A stretch of 9,881 nucleotides of DNA from Candidatus Paceibacter sp. (GTDB lineage Bacteria > Patescibacteriota > Patescibacteriia > SG8-24 > DYFX01). The stretch lies in NCBI GenBank assembly GCA_020724945.1, contig DYFX01000042.1, forward strand, positions 1 through 9,881, in the 5' to 3' direction. Below, piece by piece: positions 1-5,335 of the stretch; position 1 is the first letter of the stretch; the number at the start of each line of letters is the position of its first letter. A program made the translations under genes and the position numbers. The notes beneath the pieces were generated by a model. That model was not told the origin of the DNA. It ran no database searches and worked only from the letters and a program-made list of their open reading frames with translations.

Positions 1-71
1 GCACAAGCAAATGCAGGTGCGGGTGCCATCCGTTCGCGCCGTGCGTGACCTCGATTGCGCGAACCGAGCCC
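1..71. repeat. Terminal redundancy, left copy (circle junction)
   Basis: Bases 1-71 equal 9811-9881 except for base 17 (G here, A at 9827). The overlap falls inside rep and the frame is continuous across it, so the sequence is a circle of about 9,810 bp opened at this point rather than a linear genome with terminal repeats. Confidence 0.92.
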
Positions 72-442
72 GCAACTTTCGCCTTCCAGATGCGTTGAAT
101 CGTCCCGCGCTGGCGCGCGCGACGCCACGCGCCGAGCACGAGGGTTCGCAGCTTTCGGAGCGGGATGCCGGAGTCGTGGCGCACGGTCACGGTGAGCATC
201 CGCCATCGATGTCCGGGGTTTTGGCGGCGCCCTTCCTCGACTGCCGCGCGCACCTGCGAGGCGCGGCGGGTGCGAATCTTCGCGGCGCACACCGGGCAGG
301 AATGGACCGACTGACACGTGACAAGGCCGGACCATCGCGCAGAGCGCGAGGGTCCGGGCTCCGAAATCACAAGCTCGGCCCGTCCGCGGCGCACTATGCC
401 ACACTGACAGGCGCGCCCCGTCGACACGCGAGCGTGTCTCAT
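1..442 (-). CDS. rep: Rolling-circle replication initiator, Rep_1-type HUH endonuclease, N-terminal part (continues at 9881-9194)
   Basis: This is the first 147 or so codons of a 352-residue protein that runs across the contig ends. Rep nicks one strand at the origin and stays covalently attached through a tyrosine to start rolling-circle replication. Visible features: a cysteine-rich N-terminus with C12, C14, C43, C49 and C52 (CQSVHSCPVC, typical of Rep_1 proteins), motif 1 as LTVTVRHD (84-91), then EVTHGANGWHPHLHLLV (131-147) with the metal-binding HUH triad H142-L143-H144. This layout matches the Pfam Rep_1 family (PF01446) of plasmid and small-phage Reps. I chose ATG at 442, preceded by CCTA as at four other genes here. 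No good Shine-Dalgarno is visible, and an in-frame GTG lies at 484. A 16-bp palindrome (423-438) starts two bases inside the gene. Confidence 0.93.
   Translation of the reverse strand, partial: MRHARVSTGRACQCGIVRRGRAELVISEPGPSRSARWSGLVTCQSVHSCPVCAAKIRTRRASQVRAAVEEGRRQNPGHRWRMLTVTVRHDSGIPLRKLRTLVLGAWRRARQRGTIQRIWKAKVAGSVRAIEVTHGANGWHPHLHLLV
423..438. promoter_or_regulatory. 16-bp palindrome at the rep start codon
   Basis: GACACGC-GA-GCGTGTC is a perfect dyad with 7-bp arms and a 2-nt centre, lying in codons 2-6 of rep just after its ATG. The same 7-2-7 geometry recurs in the genome-wide TAGGACA-NN-TGTCCTA sites and at 8479-8494. Its place suggests autoregulation of rep or part of the origin, but nothing in the sequence decides between them. 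Confidence 0.45.
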
Positions 443-520
443 TAGGGCTCGCAATCGGATTGGGTCGGTGTTAGATTTCCACACGGTCGGTAGCAGACCC
501 GAGCGTGCGGCAAACCCGCT

Positions 521-823
521 TCACTCGTCAACCCCCGATGCGGTGGCTCTCCCTCCCGCGTCGGGGGTTTCTTTTTGGGGTTGACAGTCCGCGCAACGGC
601 ACTCCGGCGCGTGCGGCGGAGGCTCAGGCAGTGCGTCCAGCGCGCTCGCGAGCTGCAACCCCGCGGCCGCCAGCTCCACGCCGTAGAGCATTCCGGTGGT
701 GTAGGCCTCGCGCAGCGCCGCCGCGAGCAAATGGCGCCTCGTATCGTCGTCCGTGGGAAGCCCGATTCCCCCGAGCAACGCGCCCGCTATCCGTTGAAAT
801 TCCACGTCTAATTCGTCGGTCAT
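521..823 (-). CDS. Small hypothetical protein with C-terminal cysteine cluster
   Basis: A 100-residue protein I do not recognise. The N-terminal two thirds look like a helical bundle (MTDELDVEFQRIAG, then HLLAAALREAYTTG and LAAAGLQLASALDAL). A proline-rich hinge follows, then a cluster C75-R-C77-x2-C80 that could bind a metal. I chose ATG at 823 because AAAGG lies 9 nt upstream. ATG at 829 and at 853 are in frame and would add 2 or 10 residues, but 829 is too close to the AAAGG and 853 has no ribosome-binding site. It sits directly upstream of rep, so a role in replication control is possible but unproven. Its last codons contain a strong plus-facing hairpin terminator (530-576). Confidence 0.7.
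   Translation of the reverse strand: MTDELDVEFQRIAGALLGGIGLPTDDDTRRHLLAAALREAYTTGMLYGVELAAAGLQLASALDALPEPPPHAPECRCADCQPQKETPDAGGRATASGVDE
530..576 (+). terminator. Plus-facing intrinsic terminator upstream of rep
   Basis: Bases 530-543 and 556-569 form a 14-bp stem (AACCCCCGA against TCGGGGGTT plus five inner pairs, one of them G-T) with a 12-nt loop. T-rich sequence follows at 568-576 (TTTCTTTTT). The T run follows the stem only on the plus strand, where no gene lies. On the minus strand the hairpin is coding sequence for the end of the 100-aa protein and has no U tract after it. It could stop antisense transcription, for example of a short RNA complementary to the rep leader, or be a structural hairpin used in single-stranded DNA. 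Confidence 0.6.
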
Positions 824-883
824 TGGCATGGTCCTTTCGGTCTGAGTCGTCATTGTGGCAACAGAGCTTGCGTATCTTCCAAG

Positions 884-922
884 GGGCGCCGGCGGCCGGC
901 GCGGGGGTCGCCGCCGGCGCCC
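884..922. other. Strong GC-rich intergenic hairpin
   Basis: Bases 884-895 (GGGCGCCGGCGG) and 911-922 (CCGCCGGCGCCC) form a perfect 12-bp stem with a 15-nt loop. It lies between the stop of the HTH/H1-like gene (938) and the start of the 100-aa gene (823), the only sizeable gap in this part of the operon. It lacks a U run on the minus strand, so it is at best an attenuating or RNA-stabilising structure rather than a classic terminator. Confidence 0.5.
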
Positions 923-937
923 TTCGGCGGACGGCTG

Positions 938-1366
938 TTAGGGGGCGGATGGCTTGCGTTTCGGCTTCCTCTTGACGGGCCGCTTGGACGGGGTTTTGGC
1001 GCGAGCTGCGCGTTTCTGCGGAGCCTTTGCCCTCCGGGCAGTCCGCCTCGCGGCGGACGTTTTCACAGCGCGCTTTGCGCGCGGCCGCTCGGCTTCCGTG
1101 CCCTTGAATCGGTCGGATGCAATCGGACACTTGACCGAAAGCTTCTGACAGACGACACCTAGCGCGAGGCGCGCGAGGCCGCTTGGCTCGTTGTGTCCGA
1201 GCGCCCACCGTTGGAGATGGCGGCGCGAGGTGGAGAGGTTGGAGGCCAGCGCGTCCACCCCACCGGCGGCCGCCGCGAGGCGGCGCCACGGCTCCGGCCA
1301 CGTGAGAGCGCGCCCACCGCGGCCGTTGCGGTGGGGAACGGGAACATCGGTCGTTTTGGCAGTCAT
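938..1366 (-). CDS. Helix-turn-helix protein with histone-H1-like basic tail
   Basis: A 142-residue likely DNA-binding protein. Residues about 22-80 look like a helix-turn-helix fold: WPEPWRRLAAAAGG, then VDALASNLSTSRRHLQRWALG, where ALASNLSTSRRHLQRW has the spacing of a Cro/C1-type recognition unit. From residue 90 to the end the chain is almost only K, R, A and P (for example AARRTARRAKAPQKRAARA), like the tail of histone H1 or bacterial H1-like proteins. Such tails bind DNA without sequence preference and can condense it. ATG at 1366 follows a TAGGACAGGTGACCTA palindrome that also contains the upstream stop codon and an AGG ribosome-binding site 7 nt away. It is the best candidate to bind the dispersed GGACA-NN-TGTCC sites. 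That link is inference, and it could instead be a genome-packaging protein. Confidence 0.8.
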   Translation of the reverse strand: MTAKTTDVPVPHRNGRGGRALTWPEPWRRLAAAAGGVDALASNLSTSRRHLQRWALGHNEPSGLARLALGVVCQKLSVKCPIASDRFKGTEAERPRAKRAVKTSAARRTARRAKAPQKRAARAKTPSKRPVKRKPKRKPSAP

Positions 1367-1382
1367 TAGGTCACCTGTCCTA
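1367..1382. promoter_or_regulatory. Palindrome bridging stop and start codons (site 1)
   Basis: On the minus strand this reads TAGGACAGGTGACCTA followed directly by ATG. The TAG is the stop of the 76-aa gene, AGG acts as a ribosome-binding site 7 nt from ATG, and the whole is an imperfect 7-2-7 dyad. Core 1369-1380 has one mismatch to GGACA-NN-TGTCC. Confidence 0.65.
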
Positions 1383-1610
1383 GTTTCGTTCATCCAGCGT
1401 GAGCGTCAGAAGCGCCCGCGCCTCGTCCAACTGCGTTTGATGCTTGTCGCACGGCGTGAAAGCCGCGATGCGTCCGGCCGAGATGCGTTCCGCAAGAGTG
1501 AAGCCACCCACGAGGCCGCGACGGATGCCGCACTCGTACGGGGTTTCGCTCGCGGAAATCAGCTTGTTCGTTCGCAACCCTTGTTCGATTCCACATAGCC
1601 AGCATGCCAT
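1380..1610 (-). CDS. Small CxxC/CxxH protein, putative zinc-binding
   Basis: A 76-residue protein beginning MACWLCGIEQGLRT and ending LLTLTLDERN. C3-x2-C6 near the start and C54-x2-H57 near the end could together hold one zinc ion, a common plan in small phage regulators; C27 is a further cysteine. I do not recognise a named family. ATG at 1610 overlaps the stop of the preceding short ORF as TAATG and follows AAAGGACAGTTGACC, another copy of the genome palindrome. Its TAG stop at 1380-1382 is part of the palindrome before the HTH/H1-like gene. It belongs to the early/regulatory block between the promoter and rep. Confidence 0.72.
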   Translation of the reverse strand: MACWLCGIEQGLRTNKLISASETPYECGIRRGLVGGFTLAERISAGRIAAFTPCDKHQTQLDEARALLTLTLDERN

Positions 1611-1751
1611 TAGGTCAACTGTCCTTTCTCCGATGCTTCGAGCGCCGCCACACCATCGAGCAAAGAGCCGAAGGTGTCACGGAGCTGTTCTGTCGTGACG
1701 TTGGTAGAGGCGCGCGCGAAACTCTTCCTCCGCCGTGATTTCGACCGTCAT
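1610..1751 (-). pseudogene. Short acidic ORF interrupted by an apparent frameshift at a CG tract
   Basis: ATG at 1751 overlaps the stop of the 95-aa gene as ATGA and opens MTVEITAEEEFRAR, but that frame ends at a TGA after 24 residues. The +1 frame, from about 1715 downward, reads TNVTTEQLRDTFGSLLD and GVAALEASEKGQLT and ends in TAA overlapping the next ATG (TAATG). Both junctions fit a tightly packed operon, and third-position GC is high in the second frame, so I read this as one protein of about 46 residues. The switch falls at CGCGCGCG (1711-1718). One extra CG unit there would join the frames. It could be a sequencing or assembly slip, a real mutation or a programmed +1 shift. No known function. 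Confidence 0.5.
1611..1625. promoter_or_regulatory. Palindrome before the CxxC/CxxH gene (site 2)
   Basis: The minus strand reads AGGACAGTTGACCTA then ATG (1610). Core 1613-1624 is GGTCA-AC-TGTCC on the plus strand, one mismatch from GGACA-NN-TGTCC. It overlaps the last codons and the TAA stop of the preceding short ORF. Confidence 0.55.
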
Positions 1752-2035
1752 CGGGCGCCCCCTCGCGGCGCCACGGCCGCCAGCTCGCGCAGCTCGTCCA
1801 GCGCGCGAGCTTCCGCGGCGAAACTACCTTTGGCCCATGCGATGCCGATGCACGAGGTGAGGTACTCGCATTGCGCGGACGTGAAGCCACGTTGCCGCGC
1901 ACCCGTAACGAGGTGTTCAAGCTGCGACCACTCCGGCCGCCGGCGTCCAACCTCGTCAATGTCCGTCGTCGTCGGTCCGGCCGGCGTTTCGGTCGCCGGC
2001 GGCGCGGGGATGGTGTCCCGGAGGCCGGCGCTCAC
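1748..2035 (-). CDS. Hypothetical 95-residue protein
   Basis: I do not recognise this protein. The first 30 residues are rich in P, T and A (probably flexible). Residues 33-90 are likely helical, including RRPEWSQLEHLVTGARQRG and AEARALDELRELAAVAP, with C56 and C62 around a YLTSCIGIAWAKG segment. I start it at GTG 2035 because it overlaps the lipoprotein stop as GTGA and has GGAG 7 nt upstream. GTG at 2041 would add two residues. Its stop overlaps the next ATG as ATGA. It is the second gene after the main promoter, hence probably expressed early. Confidence 0.68.
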   Translation of the reverse strand: MSAGLRDTIPAPPATETPAGPTTTDIDEVGRRRPEWSQLEHLVTGARQRGFTSAQCEYLTSCIGIAWAKGSFAAEARALDELRELAAVAPRGGAR

Positions 2036-2298
2036 TTGCACTCTCCGGCGCCGGCGGCCGCGTCAAGCCCGGGAACGTCGCAGCTCGTAGGACAGTTGGA
2101 GCAATCGGCTTCCGCGTCGCACGAGTAGGCGCGCAGCGGGGTTGACGGCTCGTAGCAGACTCGCGCGCCGGCGTCCGCGGCCGCGTCGTCGACGTCGACG
2201 GCGCCGGCGTCGCCGGCGTCCGGGTTGGGGTTGGGGTTCGGGGTTGTGCCTCCGCACGCGACGAGCGCGAGCGCGAGGCAATAGGGGATGTGTCTCAT
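2032..2298 (-). CDS. Small cysteine-rich lipoprotein
   Basis: An 88-residue protein with a short signal peptide, MRHIPYCLALALVAC, ending in a lipobox-like LVAC with C15 as the lipidated cysteine. A low-complexity linker follows (PNPNPNP, DAGDAGAVDVDDAAADAG), then a compact tail with cysteines at 48, 60, 66, 69, 73 and 87 that probably form disulfides outside the cytoplasm. Linkers of this kind are common in Myxococcota lipoproteins. Phage lipoproteins of this size may act as outer-membrane spanins, in superinfection exclusion or in surface alteration, and the sequence does not choose among these. ATG at 2298 is preferred: it lies just after the -10 box, so the message would be almost leaderless. 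GTG 2307 would overlap the -10. Confidence 0.78.
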   Translation of the reverse strand: MRHIPYCLALALVACGGTTPNPNPNPDAGDAGAVDVDDAAADAGARVCYEPSTPLRAYSCDAEADCSNCPTSCDVPGLDAAAGAGECK

Positions 2299-2305
2299 GC
2301 GAGGC

Positions 2306-2334
2306 ACTATAGGACGGATGTCCTATTCGTGCAA
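2306..2334 (-). promoter_or_regulatory. Sigma70-type promoter with an operator in its spacer
   Basis: On the minus strand TTGCAC (2334-2329), a 17-nt spacer and TATAGT (2311-2306) make a good sigma70 promoter. The expected transcription start lies within a few bases of the lipoprotein ATG (2298). The palindrome TAGGAC-GGAT-GTCCTA (2310-2325) fills most of the spacer and touches the -10, so a protein bound there would block RNA polymerase. It is the only convincing promoter in the circle and could drive all genes. Confidence 0.65.
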
Positions 2335-2404
2335 GCAATCGGACACGCTGCGATCGCCAGCTCGAGAAAAGCGACCTAACCGCGCGGAATCATTCAACAC
2401 CGGC

Positions 2405-2435
2405 GCGCGAGCTCGCGCCTATCCCTCGCGGGATA
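2405..2435. other. Two adjacent dyads after the last gene of the operon
   Basis: GCGCGAGCTCGCGC (2405-2418) is a perfect 14-bp palindrome. TATCCC-TCGC-GGGATA (2420-2435) is a 6-bp stem with a 4-nt loop. They sit 3-30 bp past the stop of the glycine-rich gene, in the longest gene-free stretch. Neither has a U run, so they are weak as terminators. Tandem hairpins like these also fit a rolling-circle origin or a packaging signal. The rest of 2340-2404 shows nothing further that I can name. Confidence 0.4.
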
Positions 2436-2437
2436 CC

Positions 2438-3316
2438 CTAGCTCGTTTGCACGAGCACCGTGAGCTTCAGCCACCCGGAACCGCCGGCGCCGCCGGTGCC
2501 TCCGGCCGTCGTGCCCGTGTTGGAACCGCCTCCGCCTCCGCCTCCGCCTCCGCCGGTGTTTGCGGTCGCGTCCGTACCCGCGCCGCCCGGTGCGCCCACA
2601 GCGGAGCCATCGCCTCCCTTGCCTCCTGTCGCCCCACCAGACGACGAGCCGCGCGCGCCGGCGCCTCCGCCTCCGCCCCCAGCTCCGGCGGCCCCTGCGG
2701 CGCCGCCAGCGCCTCCGAGCCACACGAACGAGGGACCACCCGGACCTAGAAACGAGTCGCCCTGCGAGCCGTACGCGGGCGATGCGCCGCCTCCGCCTCC
2801 GGCGCCCGACGAGCCCGACGAACCCGCGCCGCCGGCGGCGCCGTTCGCGGTGAGCGTCGCCGCACCGAACGCCGCGAGCACGTTCGTCCCTTGCACGACG
2901 CGCGAGGGGGTTCCGGCGAGCGGAGGTGTTCGCGTGGCCGTGCCGTCCGTGACGTTTCCGGCGCCGCCGGCGCCGATGTGAACGTCGAGCGCCACGGCGA
3001 GGTTCACGACAACGGACACGCTCTGATAGAGCGCGGACGCTCCGCCGTCCGCGCCGTCGCCGTCGCTGCCGCCTCCGCCGGTGCCACCTCCGCCACCTCC
3101 CATGCCTCCGCCGAAACCCTCGATGATGACAGGGGCCGTACCAGTTGCGGGCAACTGTCCGGCTGCTATCAGCGGCGCCAACACGTCCAACTGGTCCGCG
3201 TTGAACTCGGCGGACAGAAGCGCGTAGGTGTGGCCTCCCGATGCCGGCGTTCCGAGGCCGGTCACGGCCACCTGCCCGTCAGCCGTCATCTCTCCTTGGA
3301 TGTATTGGACCGCCAT
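2438..3316 (-). CDS. Glycine-rich adhesin/fibre-like protein
   Basis: A 292-residue protein. Residues 1-68 form a non-repetitive head (MAVQYIQGEMTADGQVAVTG to GTAPVIIEGF). The remainder is glycine-rich, with the phage glycine-rich-domain pattern: SVSVVVNLAVALDVHIGAGGAG (99-120), then NVLAAFGAATLTANGAAGGAG and runs of up to ten glycines. It closes with a strand, GWLKLTVLVQTS. Such domains form glycine-helix bundles in tail-fibre tips and other receptor-binding proteins, so host attachment is the likely role. ATG at 3316 follows the palindrome AGGATAGGTGTCCTA. It is the last gene before the promoter region, as expected for a late structural protein. A (GGCGGA)n tract codes for the glycine run at 255-264 and may vary in length. 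Confidence 0.75.
   Translation of the reverse strand: MAVQYIQGEMTADGQVAVTGLGTPASGGHTYALLSAEFNADQLDVLAPLIAAGQLPATGTAPVIIEGFGGGMGGGGGGTGGGGSDGDGADGGASALYQSVSVVVNLAVALDVHIGAGGAGNVTDGTATRTPPLAGTPSRVVQGTNVLAAFGAATLTANGAAGGAGSSGSSGAGGGGGASPAYGSQGDSFLGPGGPSFVWLGGAGGAAGAAGAGGGGGGAGARGSSSGGATGGKGGDGSAVGAPGGAGTDATANTGGGGGGGGGGSNTGTTAGGTGGAGGSGWLKLTVLVQTS
2527..2555. repeat. CCTCCG hexanucleotide microsatellite
   Basis: Tandem CCTCCG units (GGCGGA on the coding strand) code for ten glycines of the glycine-rich protein. Units of six bases keep the frame, so length changes would alter only the glycine run. Confidence 0.75.
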
Positions 3317-3331
3317 TAGGACACCTATCCT
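3317..3331. promoter_or_regulatory. Palindrome before the glycine-rich gene (site 3)
   Basis: The minus strand reads AGGATAGGTGTCCTA then ATG (3316). The TAG stop of the glycosidase gene (3325-3327) lies inside the palindrome, and TAGG is 7 nt from the start codon. Core 3319-3330 has one mismatch to GGACA-NN-TGTCC. Confidence 0.62.
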
Positions 3332-3948
3332 GCCGCGTATTGCGCGAGGTTGGCACGGCGCGCGGCGTAGTCCGCGGCCGCGTGCTCCCACGTGCTAGGC
3401 GGCTGAGCTTTCGTCGGGTCGAACCAACCCGACTTTCCGAGTTGCACGTACCAATCTGGCTCGGTCGGGTCGTTGGAGAGTTTCTTTGCGGCCGCCTGAT
3501 AGCGGAGCGTCGAAAGAAGGTCGAAGTACGCGGCCACACCATCGGTGATTGAGTCGAACGCGCGGAACGGCAGGACATCGCCGGAGATGTCGCGCAAAAG
3601 GAAATATGTCTGTTTGCCCACCGCGGTGATGTTGCCGACGTTGTAGTTCCACTCCGCTGCGCCGGCGGCCGTTTCGATTGACCAATGCGTGAGAATCGAA
3701 AGTGCAACGTCGCGCGCTTGCTTGTCGTCGTAGTCCGCGCCCCATCGCTTTTTTACTTCGGCCAGCGCGGCGCCGAACCGCGTCCGCGCCCAATCGGACG
3801 TTTGACCGGACCATGATTTTTGGGGTTCGACCTTCGTACCCGTGAGATTCATGTTGGCTATCCCTGCGTCTTTCGACTTGCGCGCGAGCAACACCGCGCC
3901 GAGCACGAGAAGAATCAAGAGGCCGCCGCTTTTACTTCGCTGCGCCAT
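3325..3948 (-). CDS. Membrane-anchored peptidoglycan hydrolase (glucosaminidase/transglycosylase-like)
   Basis: A 207-residue protein. Residues 9-22 (GLLILLVLGAVLLA) form one N-terminal membrane segment preceded and followed by basic residues. The rest resembles a lysozyme-superfamily domain of the glucosaminidase (GH73/FlgJ) type: ALSILTHWSIETAAGAAEWNYNVGNIT (82-108) with E92 in the place of the catalytic glutamate and the N-Y-N-V-G-N-I block, then LPFRAFDSITDGVAAYFDLL (126-145), matching the usual FRxYxSxxdgvxdYxxLL element, and RY at 149-150. It would cut cell-wall glycan, either as a virion enzyme at entry or for release. The start overlaps the coiled-coil gene by 17 bp, which suggests coupling. 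Lipid-containing phages such as FLiP and PRD1 carry comparable virion hydrolases. Confidence 0.8.
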   Translation of the reverse strand: MAQRSKSGGLLILLVLGAVLLARKSKDAGIANMNLTGTKVEPQKSWSGQTSDWARTRFGAALAEVKKRWGADYDDKQARDVALSILTHWSIETAAGAAEWNYNVGNITAVGKQTYFLLRDISGDVLPFRAFDSITDGVAAYFDLLSTLRYQAAAKKLSNDPTEPDWYVQLGKSGWFDPTKAQPPSTWEHAAADYAARRANLAQYAAG

Positions 3949-4627
3949 TGCTCGGTCCGTCCGCGGCGAGTAGCCGCTTCACGATTTCGGGGCCGGCCGC
4001 TTGCATCAGCGGACCGACAATCGCGTTTAGGCCCTCCTCGCCCTTTCCGGGCACGTCGCGCTCGCGCTCGTCCAAGTCTTGCTGTCGACGTTCGAGCGCC
4101 TCGTGCGCGAGCTGCTCCACCGCAACGAGCCGCTCGACTGCAATCTTGGCCACCTCTTTCAACTCCTGAAATGCGGCCTTGTGTGCCTCCGCTTGCGTTT
4201 GCGCGATGTCTCGCGCGACGGCGCGCACGGCCTCCGCTTGCGTCGTGGACACGTCGCGGATGGCCGAACGAATCGCCTCCGAGAATGCGCCCATGAGTAG
4301 CGCCAACTCGTTTTGATTCGACGCGAGCGGAGACGCTTGCATTTGCATCGGAGGCAGTTGGATGGGCGAGTGTTGCGGCAGCGGCGCCGCCGGCGGAGGC
4401 GCGTCGTCGCCGTCGATGTCGCACGAGCCTCCGAGGTTGCCGGAGCCGTCGTACAGACGCACGCTCACCGCGCGCAGCTCCAGCAGAAGATTCGCCGCGC
4501 GAATCCAACGATGGTTTCCGCGCGTGAGCGAAATCGGATGCTCGGCGCCCTTCTCGTCCACCGCGCACACGCGCGCCGGCGCCGGCCGATGCCCTGCGAG
4601 CCATCGCGAAAGCTCCACCTTGTTCAT
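3932..4627 (-). CDS. Coiled-coil protein, probable virion component
   Basis: A 231-residue protein I do not recognise. Residues 1-72 look like a small globular domain (MNKVELSRWLAGHRPAPARV, NHRWIRAANLLLELRAVSVRLYDG). Residues 76-96 are proline-rich. Residues 105-193 are a long helical, probably coiled-coil region with a repeated TQAEA motif (129-133 and 144-148) and a highly charged end (ALERRQQDLDERERD). A short tail follows (LNAIVGPLMQAAGPEIVKRLL). ATG at 4627 overlaps the preceding stop as ATGA and the gene overlaps the glycosidase gene at its end, so three successive genes are probably translated together. The shape and place suggest a stalk, scaffold or vertex protein. Confidence 0.72.
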   Translation of the reverse strand: MNKVELSRWLAGHRPAPARVCAVDEKGAEHPISLTRGNHRWIRAANLLLELRAVSVRLYDGSGNLGGSCDIDGDDAPPPAAPLPQHSPIQLPPMQMQASPLASNQNELALLMGAFSEAIRSAIRDVSTTQAEAVRAVARDIAQTQAEAHKAAFQELKEVAKIAVERLVAVEQLAHEALERRQQDLDERERDVPGKGEEGLNAIVGPLMQAAGPEIVKRLLAADGPSNGAAK

Positions 4628-5319
4628 CGCGTGATGCCCTCAAAATTCGAGATGGGAGAAACGTGCGCCGTCGCGTGCACGATGACCGATTGGGTAGCAA
4701 GCGCGCCGATGGTGACGTTCGCTTGGACGCGGAGAAGTTGCACCGGCCATTGGAGTAGCAAGTCAGTGTCCACCGTGGGGTCGCTCACCGGCGCAATCTG
4801 CACTTGACGTTGCTTCGGTTGCGACGACGAGCCGACGCCGATGGTGAGGTTCCACGTACAGACCCACGAGGCCGTGAGCGCCGTAATCGCATCCGTCGTC
4901 ACGCTCAGACGAATAAGACAAACGGACGGCCGCCAGAGCTGGCAATCGAGCACATACCCGCCGGCTTTCGAGGTGGACGCGAGCGGGTTCGAGGTCAGCT
5001 CAATCTTCGAGGTGTCACCCCACCGGATGACCTCTTGGTCCTTCCGATATTGCTCCACTGGCCGTTGCGGCTGCTGCTCCCAGCCCGCCGGCGGAACGCT
5101 TGCGCTCTGTCCCGTGGGAAACGGATAGTTGCCCCATGGCATCGGCTGAGGGATGGCCGGAGGCAGCTCCGGCGGCGCGTACGGCTGTCCGATTCGACCG
5201 GCGGCCGCCCCCTGCGCATGGGCGAATTGCGCTTGCATCGCTTGCGCGCGCATGTTCGCCCAATACGCCCGAATCTGCTCCGGGCTAGGCAGGGGACCGC
5301 GGCCGTTGCTCCCGTTCAT
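4624..5319 (-). CDS. Beta-rich protein, candidate capsid or vertex protein
   Basis: A 231-residue protein without a family I can name. Residues 1-40 are helical and Q/A-rich (SPEQIRAYWANMRAQAMQAQ). Residues 41-90 are rich in P, Q and G. From about 97 to the end the pattern alternates hydrophobic and polar residues as in a beta sandwich: KIELTSNP, GGYVLDCQLWRPSVCLIRLSV, SWVCTWNLTIGV, RQVQIAPV, QLLRVQANVTIG, QSVIVHATAHVSPIS. That arrangement, a flexible N-terminal arm followed by a beta domain of about 130 residues, fits a single jelly-roll capsid or spike protein, but this is inference. ATG at 5319 sits directly after TAGGACAGGTGTCCTA, and the gene overlaps the next by ATGA. Confidence 0.72.
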   Translation of the reverse strand: MNGSNGRGPLPSPEQIRAYWANMRAQAMQAQFAHAQGAAAGRIGQPYAPPELPPAIPQPMPWGNYPFPTGQSASVPPAGWEQQPQRPVEQYRKDQEVIRWGDTSKIELTSNPLASTSKAGGYVLDCQLWRPSVCLIRLSVTTDAITALTASWVCTWNLTIGVGSSSQPKQRQVQIAPVSDPTVDTDLLLQWPVQLLRVQANVTIGALATQSVIVHATAHVSPISNFEGITR

Positions 5320-5335
5320 TAGGACACCTGTCCTA
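5320..5335. promoter_or_regulatory. Perfect-core palindrome bridging stop and start (site 4)
   Basis: TAGGACA-CC-TGTCCTA is a 7-2-7 dyad. On the minus strand its first three bases are the TAG stop of the transglutaminase-like gene and it runs directly into the ATG at 5319, with CAGG acting as ribosome-binding site 7 nt upstream. Confidence 0.7.

Noticed and set aside
11..445. Plus-strand 144-codon frame at the left end
   Set aside because: It is the antisense of the conserved Rep N-terminus.
443..520. Sigma70 promoter directly before rep
   Set aside because: TTGCCG and TAACAC-like boxes on the minus strand are poorly matched and badly spaced, so I do not call a promoter.
624..1301. Minus-strand 225-codon frame across the 884-922 hairpin
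   Set aside because: It runs out of frame through the better-supported HTH/H1-like and 100-aa genes and is composed of random arginine-rich sequence.
1679..1689. Programmed +1 frameshift at CCG-TGA in the short ORF
   Set aside because: A Pro codon before TGA resembles known +1 sites, but CCG-T allows poor re-pairing and third-position GC suggests the frame changes earlier, at the CG tract; kept only as an alternative.
2460..2981. Plus-strand proline-rich open frame opposite the glycine-rich gene
   Set aside because: Proline runs are the antisense of GGC/GGA glycine codons, and there is no plausible start context; the minus frame has the palindrome/ribosome-binding site and a recognisable glycine-rich domain.
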